From the NCBI RefSeq assembly GCF_963675165.1, contig NC_087392.1, positions 5,269,942 through 5,333,941 of the forward strand: DNA of 64,000 nt, in the 5' to 3' direction. This DNA comes from Halichondria panicea. Lineage: Eukaryota > Porifera > Demospongiae > Suberitida > Halichondriidae. Positions within the stretch are counted from its first letter, which is position 1; each line of letters begins with the position of its first letter. Below, in pieces: positions 24,001 through 35,835 of the stretch. Made by a program: the position numbers and the translations under genes. Under the pieces are notes generated by a model, which saw nothing but the letters and a program-made list of their open reading frames with translations, had not been told where the DNA came from and did no database searches.

Positions 24001-26878
24001 AACTATATCGAAACTGTCTCATTACTCCTTCATAACTTAGGGAAGTTCATATAATTATTGTGGTATGCTGTATAGATCAAAGATCTGCGCAATGGTCAAA
24101 TCTATCGATTTTGACAGAAAATAAAGGCTCGGCCTTGCAATCAAAATGGGACTTTTTGAGACATACATGACAGCTAGACTGAGAGAGCCACCCCCTCTAG
24201 TGTACACACATGCCTACCAGGGTAGAGTAGTATCTGTCCTCATCGTGAAGTCCAGTGGTGATCTGGAGCATGCGGTGGAAACTCTTCTTCAGTTTGTCCC
24301 TATCACTGATGGCATAGTAGCACAGCATCAGGTTCAGTGCTGCCAGAGGGCAATGATTATACACCATGGACTCATCCATACACAGTCACACTAACCTGTT
24401 TTGAAGTCTGGTGCTTCCTCCATGACATGCTCTAGTGAGGTGATGGCGTCGGCGTATTGGCCCATCCTTACAAATACTAGTCCAATATTCCTCATGATAC
24501 GCAGTCTCACAATCTTATGGTTCTCCCCAATCTGATCCAAAGCCATGCGATACATCTTGATAGCCTGAGGGTACTTGCGCTGCTCAACATAAATGTTGCC
24601 CATGTTCACACGCAGTCTACCTGCAAGCAAGCATAATTATAGACACTCAATATATAGTTACAACAAGAACACTCCACACACACACACACACACTCCACAC
24701 ACAAACAGCACACTCCACACACACACACAGCACACACACATCACACTCCACACACACACACAGCACACACACATCACATTGAGCAAGCAAGCATATAGAC
24801 ACTCAATACACAGACAAGAACACAGTTTACCTCCAGTGCTGAACATTTTGTTTTTGACAATGAGTATGTAAGTGTTGAGAGCCTCAGCATGATTGTTGGT
24901 GGCATGGTACTGGCTGGCCAGGTTGAACAACACCTATATAGACACACAGGAAGGATGCATAATTATAGAGATGAAGTTCAGTAGCAAGTACTCACCAAGT
25001 AGGTCAGGTCCAGGTTAATAGTTTCTGTCATTTGAGACTGTTGTCGTTGCTTGCACAACATTCTCTCTTTACGAGTGGACTCCTTGGCCTTGTCCACTGC
25101 CTGAGGAGGGTGGTTATGAGCGCTCTAAGATAGTCATCAAAATAGGTCCATTTCGGAAAAATCACTAAGGCTAAGCCAAATGGAAAATGTTGACCACCAG
25201 ATCTAAACACATCGTTAGGTAAGCCTTTCAAAGAGCTACAAAATGCATCGTTTAATTGGAGGGGCACTCCATCACTGACACACATTATACATGTATATAT
25301 AGAGGAACTCACTGTTTGAAAATCTCCCATGGCTGCAGCTTGTGTACTCTCTTCTACCAATCGGATCACTCCACGCTCCAGTTTCTTGATTATCTCCTGA
25401 GGTCTGCAAGTACACACAACACACATCATCACAACTCTCACAGTACACACAACACACATCATCACAACTCTCACAGTACACACAACACACACCATCACAC
25501 CTCTCACAGTGCACACAACACACATCATCACAACTCTCACAGTACACACAACACACATCATCACACCTCTCACAGTGCACACAACACACATCATCACAAC
25601 TCTCACAGTACACACAACACACATCATCACAACTCTCACAGTGCACACAACACACATCATCACACCTCTCACAGTCCACACAACACACATCATCACAACT
25701 CTCACAGTACACACAACACACACCATCACAACTCTCACAGTGCACACAACACACATCATCACACCTCTCACAGTCCACACAACACACATTATCACAACTC
25801 TCACAGTACACACAACACACACCATCACAACTATCACAGTACACACAACACACACCATCACAACTCTCACAGTACACACAACACACATCATCACAACTTT
25901 CACAGTACACACAACACACATCATCAAAACTCTCACAGTGCACACAACACACATCATCACAACTCTCACAGTGCACACAACACACATCATCACAACTCTC
26001 ACAGTACACACAACACACACCATCACACCTCTCACAGTACACACAACACACATCATCACAACTCTCACAGTACACACACAAGTGATACTTACTTGTCCTC
26101 TGCTTTCTCCATAACCGGCCCTGATCCAGTAGCCCCTGTGGAGCGTCTCAGAGGGTCAAACTGTTGACCTGCAGGTACAGAGGATCTGATCATGATGCAC
26201 CCTCTACTGGCTAATGACTCACCTGTCACAACAGAGGAGAAGCCAGCAGCAGTCACTCCAGTCATGGGCCGAGCCTGTCCAGACTCCTGTGTGGTGTGCA
26301 GTGTGTGTGTGTAAAGTGTGGAGTGTGATGTGTATGTGTGGAGTGTGGAGTGTGTGGAGTGTGTGTGAGGCTTACCGGGGCTACTCCAGTCACTGGCCTG
26401 GCTGTACGAAGCTGCAGGTATACAATACACACACATAAACTATGAAGCAATCAATAGAGACACACGTACCCCAGTACCAGGTGGCCTGACTCCAGAGGGT
26501 GGGGCCAAAACTCCGCCCTGTACACAAAGCAATAGTCACACACTCAGTGTGGTAATGTACAAAGGGGTGGGGCTTACGATACGAGGTCTCTGAGCATATC
26601 CTGTTCTGATGATGCGCTGGAACTCTGGGTCCTCCTCCAACTCCTAAATTATACGATAACAGGCAGAGGTCAAAGGTTACACTAGTGCTTCCCCCGGGAA
26701 AATCCTAGCAACATTCATATTGCAAATGAAGTGTTTCCCAGACTTCGAATTATTTAATAATAGATCTACATGTATGTCTACTCGAACTCACGTCAGCAAT
26801 GGCGGAATACTCGTATCCAGAGTAGAGATCCTCTGCTCCATCGTCTGGTGTCAAGTGGACGTTGTGTAGGTTGGCCAT
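21090..26878 (-). CDS. IFT88: Intraflagellar transport protein IFT88
   Basis: TPR subunit of the IFT-B train needed to build cilia, here presumably of choanocytes and larval cells. About 20 exons on the minus strand: 26878-26792, 26643-26578, 26517-26470, 26411-26376, 26286-26223, 26168-26093, 25403-25313, 25100-24996, 24933-24831, 24620-24396, 24339-24218, 23955-23696, 23496-23410, 23345-23276, 23083-22819, 22538-22258, 21932-21760, 21625-21514, 21399-21343, 21214-21090; about 817 residues, close to human. Landmarks in order: DLYSGYEYSA, ARPMTGV, INLDLTYLVLFNLASQYHA, VNMGNIYVEQRKYPQAIKMY, LTAAKLIAPVIEASFAVGFD, TEALYNLGLTYKKSNRLSEA, GELYDG, SQAFQYYYESFRYCPTNIDV, and the C-terminus ASYVDPLGELPERPKTAARK to DDDFADVELGNDLLPE. 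TPRs dominate the middle. It shares a divergent promoter with tomosyn. Two exon joins may be off by a base. Confidence 0.97.
23143..23275. mobile_element. MITE remnant at an IFT88 splice donor
   Basis: Right end aacctgctatacgata and inner ccaccatacgaaaatt match a second copy at 57345-57507 (ccaccatacgaaagtaacct...acggta). In the minus orientation the IFT88 exon 23345-23276 is followed at once by gtatcgtatagcagg, so the element's terminus supplies the donor site. Confidence 0.65.
25410..26080. repeat. ~31-base minisatellite, ~21 copies
   Basis: Tandem units of acacatcatcacaactctca plus cagtacacaac, filling the IFT88 intron between exons 26168-26093 and 25403-25313. Unit variants (cacctctc, accatc, gtgcac) alternate in higher-order patterns. 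The 349- and 303-residue open frames here are artefacts, apart from the real exon 25313-25403 at one end. Confidence 0.95.
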
Positions 26879-26958
26879 ATTGAGTATATGTACATACGTG
26901 CAAGAACTCTTGCTTTGATATTCTTTTAAAAGTGATGATTTTACTGTTTTAATTACAC

Positions 26959-26972
26959 ATTACCATGGTTAC
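26959..26972. promoter_or_regulatory. X-box-like site, proximal
   Basis: attaccatggttac is an imperfect palindrome matching the RFX X-box (GTTRCC-AT-GGYAAC) at five of six positions in each half. It lies 81 bases upstream of the IFT88 start. RFX factors drive IFT genes in animals. Confidence 0.4.
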
Positions 26973-27016
26973 TTCATTCCTTTATCTCTTTCTTTCTTAC
27001 CATTAGAGTGATGGGC

Positions 27017-27030
27017 GTGGTCAAGGCAAC
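27017..27030. promoter_or_regulatory. X-box-like site, distal
   Basis: gtggtcaaggcaac fits the RFX X-box pattern with a perfect right half (ggcaac), a 5/6 left half and a two-base spacer. It lies 139 bases upstream of the IFT88 start and about 112 bases upstream of the tomosyn start, so it could act on either gene. Confidence 0.45.
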
Positions 27031-27141
27031 AGTAATTTGAGGGTTTTACTCTTACGGTAATGACCTCTACGTACGTACGCATACGTGGTATGGTAGCTGC
27101 TCAATATAGCTTTGTACTACTACCTACTGTAACGAAGTAGG

Positions 27142-30100
27142 ATGGACGGGATTCTAAAGGCGCTGGGGTTCGACAGCAAGCCCGAGTACCAAGACAAGAT
27201 CCCTGACACCCTCACAGAGGACTGTTTCAACGTGCACAACGTGAGGCTAGTGTAACTAATAGCTGTACTGCACACAGCTCTCTATAATTAATTAATTGTA
27301 GAATAGTATCATTGTCTACACCCGGACCACAGTACAGATAAGAGGATTGATTGTATACAATGGTTGTATACTGCACTGCACGTACAGTGCCAGGGTCTAC
27401 GTTATTAGCTACTGCATTCTATAAGATCCTTAGCGTATTAAATGCAATCAATATTGTAAGGTTTGAGAAGCAAGGGAATGGTTTCTATAGCACTAGTTGT
27501 GAGACTGTTAAATGGCATCTCTGATTGTCTGTAATGCTGTGAATTATTGCTTTTATTCATTCACACACACCCACGCACACCAGACATTCAAGCATGGGTT
27601 CTCGAGTCATCCCCTAAGCCTTGGTTACGACTCAGCACAGCAGCTGCTGGCCATTGGTGCCGAGCATGGAGCAGTACTACTATATCCTATTAAACACCCT
27701 GTCAATAAGTGTAGCCTGTCAATAAGTGCAGGAAGCTTCCACTTGTTGGGTTCCTACATGCTACAATTATTGGAACCTAGTGATTCTCTCAGCGCCCATT
27801 CTTGTTTATCACGTGTTTTGATTAGCTTTGTTTTCACCTTACAATTAAATGTTAATGTTGTCTCTACCCTTGTGTTGACCCCTTGACCCCCTCCACTCTG
27901 GGCAAGCCTGGTCTAGAGCGGCACATCAACCACCCCACTGATGCCGCTGTAACACATCTAGTGTTCATCACTAACAGGGTATAATTACATGTAATTACAT
28001 GTACAGCCTACTATTAATGAAATCAATGAGCCTGTTAATTGTAGCCGTTGCTTTTCCTAGTTAAAGACTTTAACAAGGCATAGCAATAAAAACTAGATAG
28101 TATACAATAGACACGGACACATGCAGAGGTTGTTTGTCAAAGTGCTTGTAGCATCAGTTACATCTGGTGTACTGGTGGAATTGAAACAAGCTCTCCAGGC
28201 CACCTGCTCACTACACACACACCATATGTATACTGACTAGTTGGTGTGTCAACACTCCCCCCCCCCCCCCCACACACACAGGGCCTCCTAGTGACTGCTT
28301 GTGATAATAACACACTGTATCTGTGGTCTCTCAAGGACAAGCAACCTAAGATACTGCACAGCCTCGAGCTCATCTCTGAAAAGTATGTGTTTTATAAAGT
28401 GTAATGCTTGTAAAGCTTTCAAGGTCATGTACCCTGACACTGACACTCAAGGTGTGTGTGTGTGTGAATGCTTGTCATAGCATGCCATTAATGTAGACAT
28501 TGTAGGGTATTAAAATCAATGCCCTTCATTTAACATATACAGCTGTTGTGAACTTGTATGTTGTAAGCTTCAGAGTGAGGCCTCTCCCTGGTGCTCAGGG
28601 CTGGTAGATTCTTGTCTACACCCATCACTGTAGGCTGCCAATACATGTAAAGGAGCCAAAACATTACATAATTATCATGGCTACACAGTGGTTGGTCTCT
28701 CTCTCTCTTAGTTCATGATAGCTCTCCCATTGTCACCACTGCAGAGCCACTGCTCTGTCCTATGTGTTTGCCTCTGACTGGATGTATGTGGGCACAGACG
28801 CTGGCAATGTGCACCTACTACACTTACACACATTCAAGATCTCAGGATTCACTATCCACTGGAACAACGCAGTTGAACTGTGAGATACCCTAGAACTATA
28901 TACATGTACATGTAGCAGCATTCAATACCCTCCAGCATGTGTGCCAATGTTTTGTTGTGGGATTGTGGGATTTTTAGGCGTTTTCTATGGCTTTGTTTTC
29001 AGTAATACTGTATTCTTTCATCAAGTGTGTGTACAATCAGTATAAGTTTATGTAACTAGTTTCACTGTGAACCCTAACACTTCACTGTCACTGCAGATCT
29101 TGTCGTCGTAAGCCTGGTGATGTCATCTCAGTGACAGAGCACCCCCTCGATCAGGGTAAGGTGTTGATAGCATTCTCTGGGGGCAAGTGTGTCCTGTACG
29201 ATATGAGAGAGGCCGGGTCACATGACCAACACACCCACCACAAGCGCTTCAACTATGACCCTGGCAGTGATCATGTACGTACGCTCCCACACACCCACAC
29301 ACACACTGCCCCCCACCCACACACACACCCCCTCAGATCCTAACCTCTGTGAGCTGGCTGGGCAGTGGTAAGAGCTTTGCCTGTTCCTATAGTGATGGTA
29401 CCATAGCTGTGTGGAACCCCAAGGTGGAGGCCAGGCCAGAGAAGGTCTTCCCACTGCATGGTGAGCATGTACACACATCAGCTGGTGATTGATGATGCTA
29501 CTCTCTGCAGATTTTGACTCAACAGAGTTCAAACCTATCTACAGGCTACAGCAAGTGCACACTGAGAGGTACTGTACTATCATGTGTGTGTGTGTGTGTG
29601 TGTCAGTGACCTATCACACACTACCCCCTAACACAGTGACCCTTGGATGATAGCCAGTGGTGGTTATCCTGAAGGGAACGACCAAGCCCCCCGGACCCTC
29701 ACTCTCCTACGGGGGAAGGCCTCTACTCGTATGCTCTCCACTGAGAGTACCATCCTGGACTTCCTCTGTCTGCCCTCATCACCCCGTGCTACAGGTAACT
29801 CAAGACAATGTCCATGTAATTAAACACTGTTGGTTGTTCAGACTCACAATTAACATATTTAAAGTAATTTAAAGTAATTTAAAGTGATCATTCCAACGAA
29901 CCCTCCCCTCCAATGTGTCAATGTGTACATACTGACACCCACCCATCCCCTAATAATAGATTGTCAGCGTCCATTTGCTCTTGTGATTCTGACTAAGCAA
30001 GAATTGGTGGTTCATGACCTGGAGCACTCAGAGTAAGTATCCAGCTCTCACGCACAATCTTGGTGTGTTTTGACTGCCCCCCCCCTCTAGGTTGCCACGG

Positions 30101-33100
30101 TACCCTGGATACATGTTCCCGTATGCCCTGGACATCCACCTACCTCCAGTCACCTCCCTCCATTACACTGCCAACTGCTCTGATGAGTTCATTGCTTCTC
30201 TGCATTCAGTCAAGTCCAAACTCATGAAAGTATCAGCCAAGGTACACCTCAACCACATGTACATGTGTAGGACGCCCTCAGAACCAACCCTCCCCCCTCA
30301 CTTGAAATGCATGAAATACAAACATAATTAAAGTCAGAGAAATGAATACCGTATAGCGGATAATTTTCGTGGGCCTTCACAACATTTCCTCCCACGAAAA
30401 TGTAGGCGTGGCTTACTGGAACGCATGCAATGCAGTGCAGGCAATGAGACTAAACAAAATTTTTACTCACAAAAGCCACCGTTTTCGAACTTTTTACCCC
30501 AAGAAAATGACCCGCTATTACGGTAGCAGCTAGTAACTATCCATGCAGCTGCTTAACACACACACTATTGTTGGCTGATTGTGCGGCTTACAATGTGTCT
30601 CAATATTATTATAAATACAATTTTCCTGAATGGGTAGCCCTTGTGATTATGACACCTTGTCTTATTGCTGTAGCCGTGGCCTCTCAAAGGTGGCAAGTGG
30701 GGCCAAGAGGTACCACACACCTCCACTGACCTCATCGTCACTGGGTGAGTTATCATGATCATATACCAGAGGAGGTAACGACACGAGTACCTCGATTAGG
30801 CTTGGTCACGTGCAAAATTCAACAGTAAAGTCATTGTTGTATGTGACTAATTAACTCCTAATCGAGGTACTCGTGTCAGACCTCCTCTGATCATACACTC
30901 TAGCCTGTGCTGTCTAATAATATCCTCCTTCCCCTTGTGTATAGACATGTGGATGGCTCAGTGCGACTGTGGTACTCTAGCTCAGGTAAGCTATATATAC
31001 ATAATGTTATGTAGCTGTGTGTGCTCATATGACCTGTGCTCATATGACCTGTGCAGTGATCCTGCAACCATTCTTCACAATGAGCACTTCTCAGTACTTC
31101 AAGATGCGCTACCAACCTTCCCCTAAAAGCACACCATCTTTAAATAGTAGCCCACGCTCCACTAAAGGCACACCCTCCTCTAAAGACACACCCTCGTCAG
31201 ATAGTGCCTCTCGCTCAATTAAAAGTGATAGTAGTGGTTCCCCCTCCCCCACCAAGAAGCCACGCCAGAAGGCAGCCACTCCCCCAGCTGCCATGCTCTC
31301 CACGATCCCCCCTCACACCCAGCCCCCCTCTCGACAGACCTCGTGCCCTGAGCCCCTCCCCATCCCCCTCCCACCATCACCAGAGGTAGTGGAGACCATA
31401 CCAGAGGAGGAGGAGGGGGGTGCTCTGTATCCAGCCACAGGGCAGGAACACACCATCACTGACACCACTGATGGTGGGTTGACCAGTTACAATGAAACAC
31501 AGTACAAGTTGCTTTGGTACTGACCAATAGCATGTACATGTAAATGTCATCTCATTCTCCTGTGTTTGAAAATGCACATAACTATATGCCTTAGTTTGTA
31601 AGGGGACCTTTGTATTAGCCTTGTTGGCTATTAGTTTGATTTTCCCTTTTATGTAGCTTGTTAAATTAAACCCTCCTTTTTCATGACCCCTTGTTTATAT
31701 AGGGACCTTACATGCAGGTGCCAATACTTCAGGAGCAGTTGAGAGACTTAAAGTCAATTCGTTTGAAAGAAAGAGCATCTTTAAAAAGAAGAAGCGGTCG
31801 AATGGTGATGGGTCTCCGCAGAGCTCTCGTGGTCCAAGCCCCTCGCCAGATGAGGGGGAGGCAGTAAAGGACAAGAAGAAGAAGAAGAGTTCACTGTCGA
31901 AATCGTTTAAAAAAATGGCAAAAGCTGTTAAAATTGGCCGCAGCTTAAGCCGTGAAAGAGACAAGCCGACAGAGGAGTTTGATGGAGATCTGTCCAGTAA
32001 TGCATCGACTGGAGGCAGCAAAGGAGGAGAGGAAGATGAAGGAGGCAACAAAGATGGAGTAGAAGTGGCCAGCTCACCCTCCAAACGGCCGGAAACCATA
32101 CCCCTGCAACCACTAGGGCTTGCTCCTATCATACAGGAGCCATCATCAGCTAACCAGTAAGAATTGTCAGCACGTGTTTCAATATAATTATTGATGTGTC
32201 CCTTATATAGAACTCCTGGATCATCCCCCACCAAGCAGCCGTCCCCTGCTAAAGCCACACCCCCAACTACTACGCCCCCTGTGAAAGTCACGCCCCCTGC
32301 TGAAGCCGCACACCCCGTGGCTACGCCCACCTCTTCCAGTGATGAGTTCTTCCCTATAAGTGCTGTACACGTGTGTGCGGTGGGTCTGTGGATGTGCGTG
32401 GCCAACACAGGAGGGGCAGTCATGGCCTTTGACTTCCAACTCTCAGAGAGAGAGCTCTCCCCTAAGGTGAGATATCAGTGTAGCCATGGTATAGTATACT
32501 GCCAGGTATCTTGTACTGTACCCAGAGGTACGACAGGCGCGGTGGAGCTCAAACAATTAGGCACGCTAATTATCCGCCCACGCCCCACCCACACTGTCTG
32601 TTATTTCTGAGTGTAATCAGAGGCTAATTGCTTGAGCTGCACCGCGCCTGTCGGACCTCCTCTTGTACTTTATGTGATTTAAAATGTGTGGTGATCCTCT
32701 CCTACTAACCTCATTATTCTGTATACTTGCTGTTACTGTGTAGTCTATTGATATCAACTTTGACCGGGACTCTGTGATGCGTCAGTATGCTCCCTCGTCT
32801 GCTCGCCCCGCAACCACACCCCTTTCCTCTGTGGGTACGTGGGGGTTCACGGACAAGCTTCCCCCCACTCGACCAGGGTTCCAACTCAGTCAGGTGGCCG
32901 TCTGTTGTTACCACGTTCAGCGCAAGCAAGCTCTCAAGAGAGATCCCAAGATTCGTGTGCCAGCCAAGATCTCTGTCATGCTCTACAGTGTGGACCTGGG
33001 ACTGTAAGTGCTGTGTAGGTGTGTGTGGGTGTGCGTGTGCGTGGGTGGGTGTGTGTGTGTGCGTGTGTGCGTGCGTGGGTGTGCGCGTGTGTGTGTGTGT

Positions 33101-34859
33101 GTGTGGGTGTTAGTCCTTGCTCTGTAGTAAATTCTTTCATCTCCCAAATATGACATTATAATGATACTATTTGAAAGGTCTCAGAAAATCAGAATTATTT
33201 GAATTCAAGTTATGGCAGCTGAAAGAACTCCTAAACCATTGATTAAATGAAAGAACTCCTAAACCATTATTAAAGGGTGGGAGGGGATTGTTGAACATCT
33301 TTCAACAGCCATAACATATCAAATTTGTCATTTTTCGGCCTTGGATCATAATAATTATAATCTCCTGCTTTGTATACACAATCAATCATCATGCAGACTG
33401 GTGATTGGCAGTAACCGTGGCTTTGCTCTGGTGGACACTAAATCAAACTCTTGTCTCCACACCCTCTCATCTCTAACCAGCATACTCTGTAAGTTATCCT
33501 TACATGTGTCTTTAGACTACCACTATCATCCCCACCCCCCCTCACCCCCCCTATCATCCCCCCCTCACCCCCCCTATCATCCCCATCCCCCCTCACCCCC
33601 CCTACCATCACCCACCCCCCCCCCCACCACTCTCTAGATTTGTCTGATCCAAGCAAGTTCACACGTGCCCTACGCAAAGAGTCGGAGTGTGCTCTCCCCT
33701 TACCCAAACCATTGGTCCGTCGGCACACCACACAACGAGGCCTCTCCACTGCCGCGCCGACCCCTATGACCCCTCGTTTCTCCGAGCCAGTAATGCCCAC
33801 TTTGGAGGAGCTGGACGATGATGTTTTTGATGTCAAGATGATGACTGTGTCAGAGTTAGAGTCTTCGGTGACAGCATTGGAACTAGTGCAACTACAACTG
33901 GAAAAGAATGGTGAATACACTGTGGGTGTCTGTACATGTATATAGTATCCTTCTTTCGTTGTTTAGCTCCTCCTACTCTGATGCTATGGGTGGGGCTGGC
34001 TAGTGGTCACCTGGTAGCCTACGGAGTCAATACTACTACCAGAAAGGGCAAGATCGACCTCACCCCAACAAGTATGTATAGAAAATCCCGTTTCTGTTCC
34101 GATTTACCGTCTGTGCTCCGTTCCACTCACTGCAGAGTTTATTCAGGATACCAAGTCTCCTATAGTGGCTGTCATCTTTCTGAATGAGTGGGGTGATCGT
34201 CAGTTGATCCCCTTCCAACGTAAGAGGACTAATCTGAGTGGTTCCCCAGAGGAACGTCCGGCCCCAACTCGTGGCCGAGCAGAGCAGTATGCTGTGGTGG
34301 TGAGTGAGGATAGGGTCCGATCCTACTCTTTCCCGGGCTTTCATAAGATTGAGTCAGCCTCTCTACCACAAGGCAGTGCTCTATTGCAGAGTGAGCACTT
34401 CACTTGTAACGGTAAGGCCTAGTTTATGCTGAATCACTATTATCCCCCTCCCTCCGATGCAGACCTTCCTTGTCTGTTGAGTGTGTCCTCCAACAAAGAT
34501 ATCTTCATTCACAGTCTCCCTGGCCTCAAGCTGCTACTCCATCTCCCACTGGCACCTCTCACACACACACGATCACTGTGCACCTTCCACGTGTCTGGCC
34601 CCGGTCAAGCCATCTTCATGAGCTCTGACTCTGAGCTACAGAGACTCAGCTTAGTGACTGAGGACAAACTAAACCTGCCGGCTTGCTTCCCAGACTTGTA
34701 CGTGAATCTGGCAGACCCAGAGCCTTATCAAGGAGGAGTGGGCAAGAGAATATTGGACGCTCTGTTCACGTCAGGACCTGCCACTGTCGATAGAGAGAAT
34801 TTGTGTACGTGGTAGCAGCACTGTGTGTGGTGTGTGTGTGTGTGTGCGTGTGTGTGTGC

Positions 34860-34917
<58 letters not shown>

Positions 34918-35577
34918 TGGGTATTGACTTGTGTGTTCCCCTCCCCCCTGTAGTTGGTGAGACAGCTCGTCGTGCTTTGGGTAACTTGTACAAGTTGGAT
35001 GGGAAGGCGTCATCATCATACGCTGGCAAGTTGGACAATGAGAGAGAGGACCGGAGACGAGGGGAAGGGGGCGCGGCAAAGGGGGGTGCTCCAGGGGCCT
35101 CCGGAGTCGCAGGACAAATGAATAAAAATGTTCAAGTAAGTCCCCTGTCGTACGTATGTACAGTGTTGATAGTCCCAAATTTCTGCTCTTTTGATAGCTA
35201 ACTTTGGGGGCTTGGAGGCCTGTAGCTTGAGTTAGGATCATGCATTCAATAGCTCTCAGAATTACCTTTCCAATGGTATAGATACAAGTTCTGTGATTAG
35301 TCGAAATCCATTATTTTTAACAAAAGCAAAGGTCAGTTTTAGCTGTTTCTGAGTTAAAATTGTCTAAAGGTATTCAATAGACCTTAACCTTTCCAATGGT
35401 GTTTTATAGATCATTGTCTGTTGTTGTATTCATTGCCCCGGCCCCTTCCTCCTGTAGGCACTTCACGAGAGGCGAGAGAAACTGTCTCAAATAGAGGAGA
35501 GGACGGAACAAGTCGCTCGTGAAGCATCTGATTTTGCTGATATGGCTAAGAAACTCAGACAGAAATATGAACACTAG
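27142..35577 (+). CDS. STXBP5: Tomosyn (STXBP5/STXBP5L) homologue
   Basis: Lgl-family WD40 protein that binds syntaxin/SNAP-25 and restrains SNARE-driven exocytosis. The start MDGILKALGFDSKPEYQDKI and the second exon (FKHGFSSHPLSLGYDSAQQL, LAIGAEHGA) match tomosyn N-termini. WD40 exons include 28283-28379 (VTACDNNTLYLWSLKDKQP), 28744-28880 (WMYVGTDAGNVHLLHLHTFK), 29097-29275, 29338-29460, 29638-29793, 30091-30240, 30675-30744, 32744-33005, 33397-33490, 33966-34070, 34135-34411 and 34463-34802. Exons around 31056-32466 encode a long Ser/Pro/Lys-rich loop, the usual tomosyn hypervariable region. The last exons (34953-35133, 35459-35577) give FGETARRALGNLYKLDGKAS and an R-SNARE-like helix, REKLSQIEERTEQVAREASD, with the central arginine. 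It ends with no membrane anchor, as in the family. The splice between the second exon (27584 on) and about 27900 is unclear. Confidence 0.93.
30347..30525. mobile_element. MITE, taccgtatagcgg family
   Basis: Starts taccgtatagcggataattt and ends cccgctattacggta, with inner match acgaaaatgtaggcgtgg to the copy at 53817-53981. Intronic in tomosyn. Confidence 0.8.
30767..30889. mobile_element. Foldback MULE-like MITE, copy 2
   Basis: 123 bases with inverted ends cagaggaggt...acctcctctg and an inner arm cacgagtacctcgattagg paired with cctaatcgaggtactcgtg. Flanks atcatatac (30758-30766) and atcatacac (30890-30898) are a 9-base target duplication with one mismatch. Intronic in tomosyn. The outer end matches copy 1; the inner arm does not. 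Confidence 0.8.
32518..32660. mobile_element. Foldback MULE-like MITE, copy 3
   Basis: 143 bases with arms cgacaggcgcggtggagctc paired with gagctgcaccgcgcctgtcg, near ends cccagaggta/cggacctcc. It is flanked by 9-base direct repeats tcttgtact (32509-32517 and 32661-32669). Intronic in tomosyn; the ends are slightly damaged relative to copies 1 and 2. Confidence 0.75.
34830..34918. repeat. (TG)n microsatellite
   Basis: Simple TG repeat in the tomosyn intron ahead of the exon starting at about 34953. Confidence 0.9.
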
Positions 35578-35835
35578 TCGTTTATGTGTGTGTTGTGTGT
35601 GTACATGTTCAGCTCTACAGTTTATTGCTTTTTCAATAATATCATCAGTGCACATAATGGTTATCATGTGAACAGCAGTATGTTATGTAAACAAAGTAGG
35701 TCAACTGTTAATTTGTCGACCCTTTACCGTTTATTTATCATTTGCTTCTTCTTTAAGTTAAAGTTTAACGGTCGATCTTTACCAACTACGGAATTGTTCA
35801 GTGCGCATGTGCAGTAGGTCTTTAAGAAGCTAGCT

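Noticed and set aside
25028-26167. 349-, 303- and 269-residue open frames rich in CVVCTVRVVM or HNTHHHNSHS
   Set aside because: Products of the 31-base intronic minisatellite of IFT88; only the exon at 25313-25403 is real.
31695-32423. 242-residue minus-strand open frame
   Set aside because: Antisense shadow of the Ser/Pro-rich tomosyn exons, which join in phase on the plus strand.
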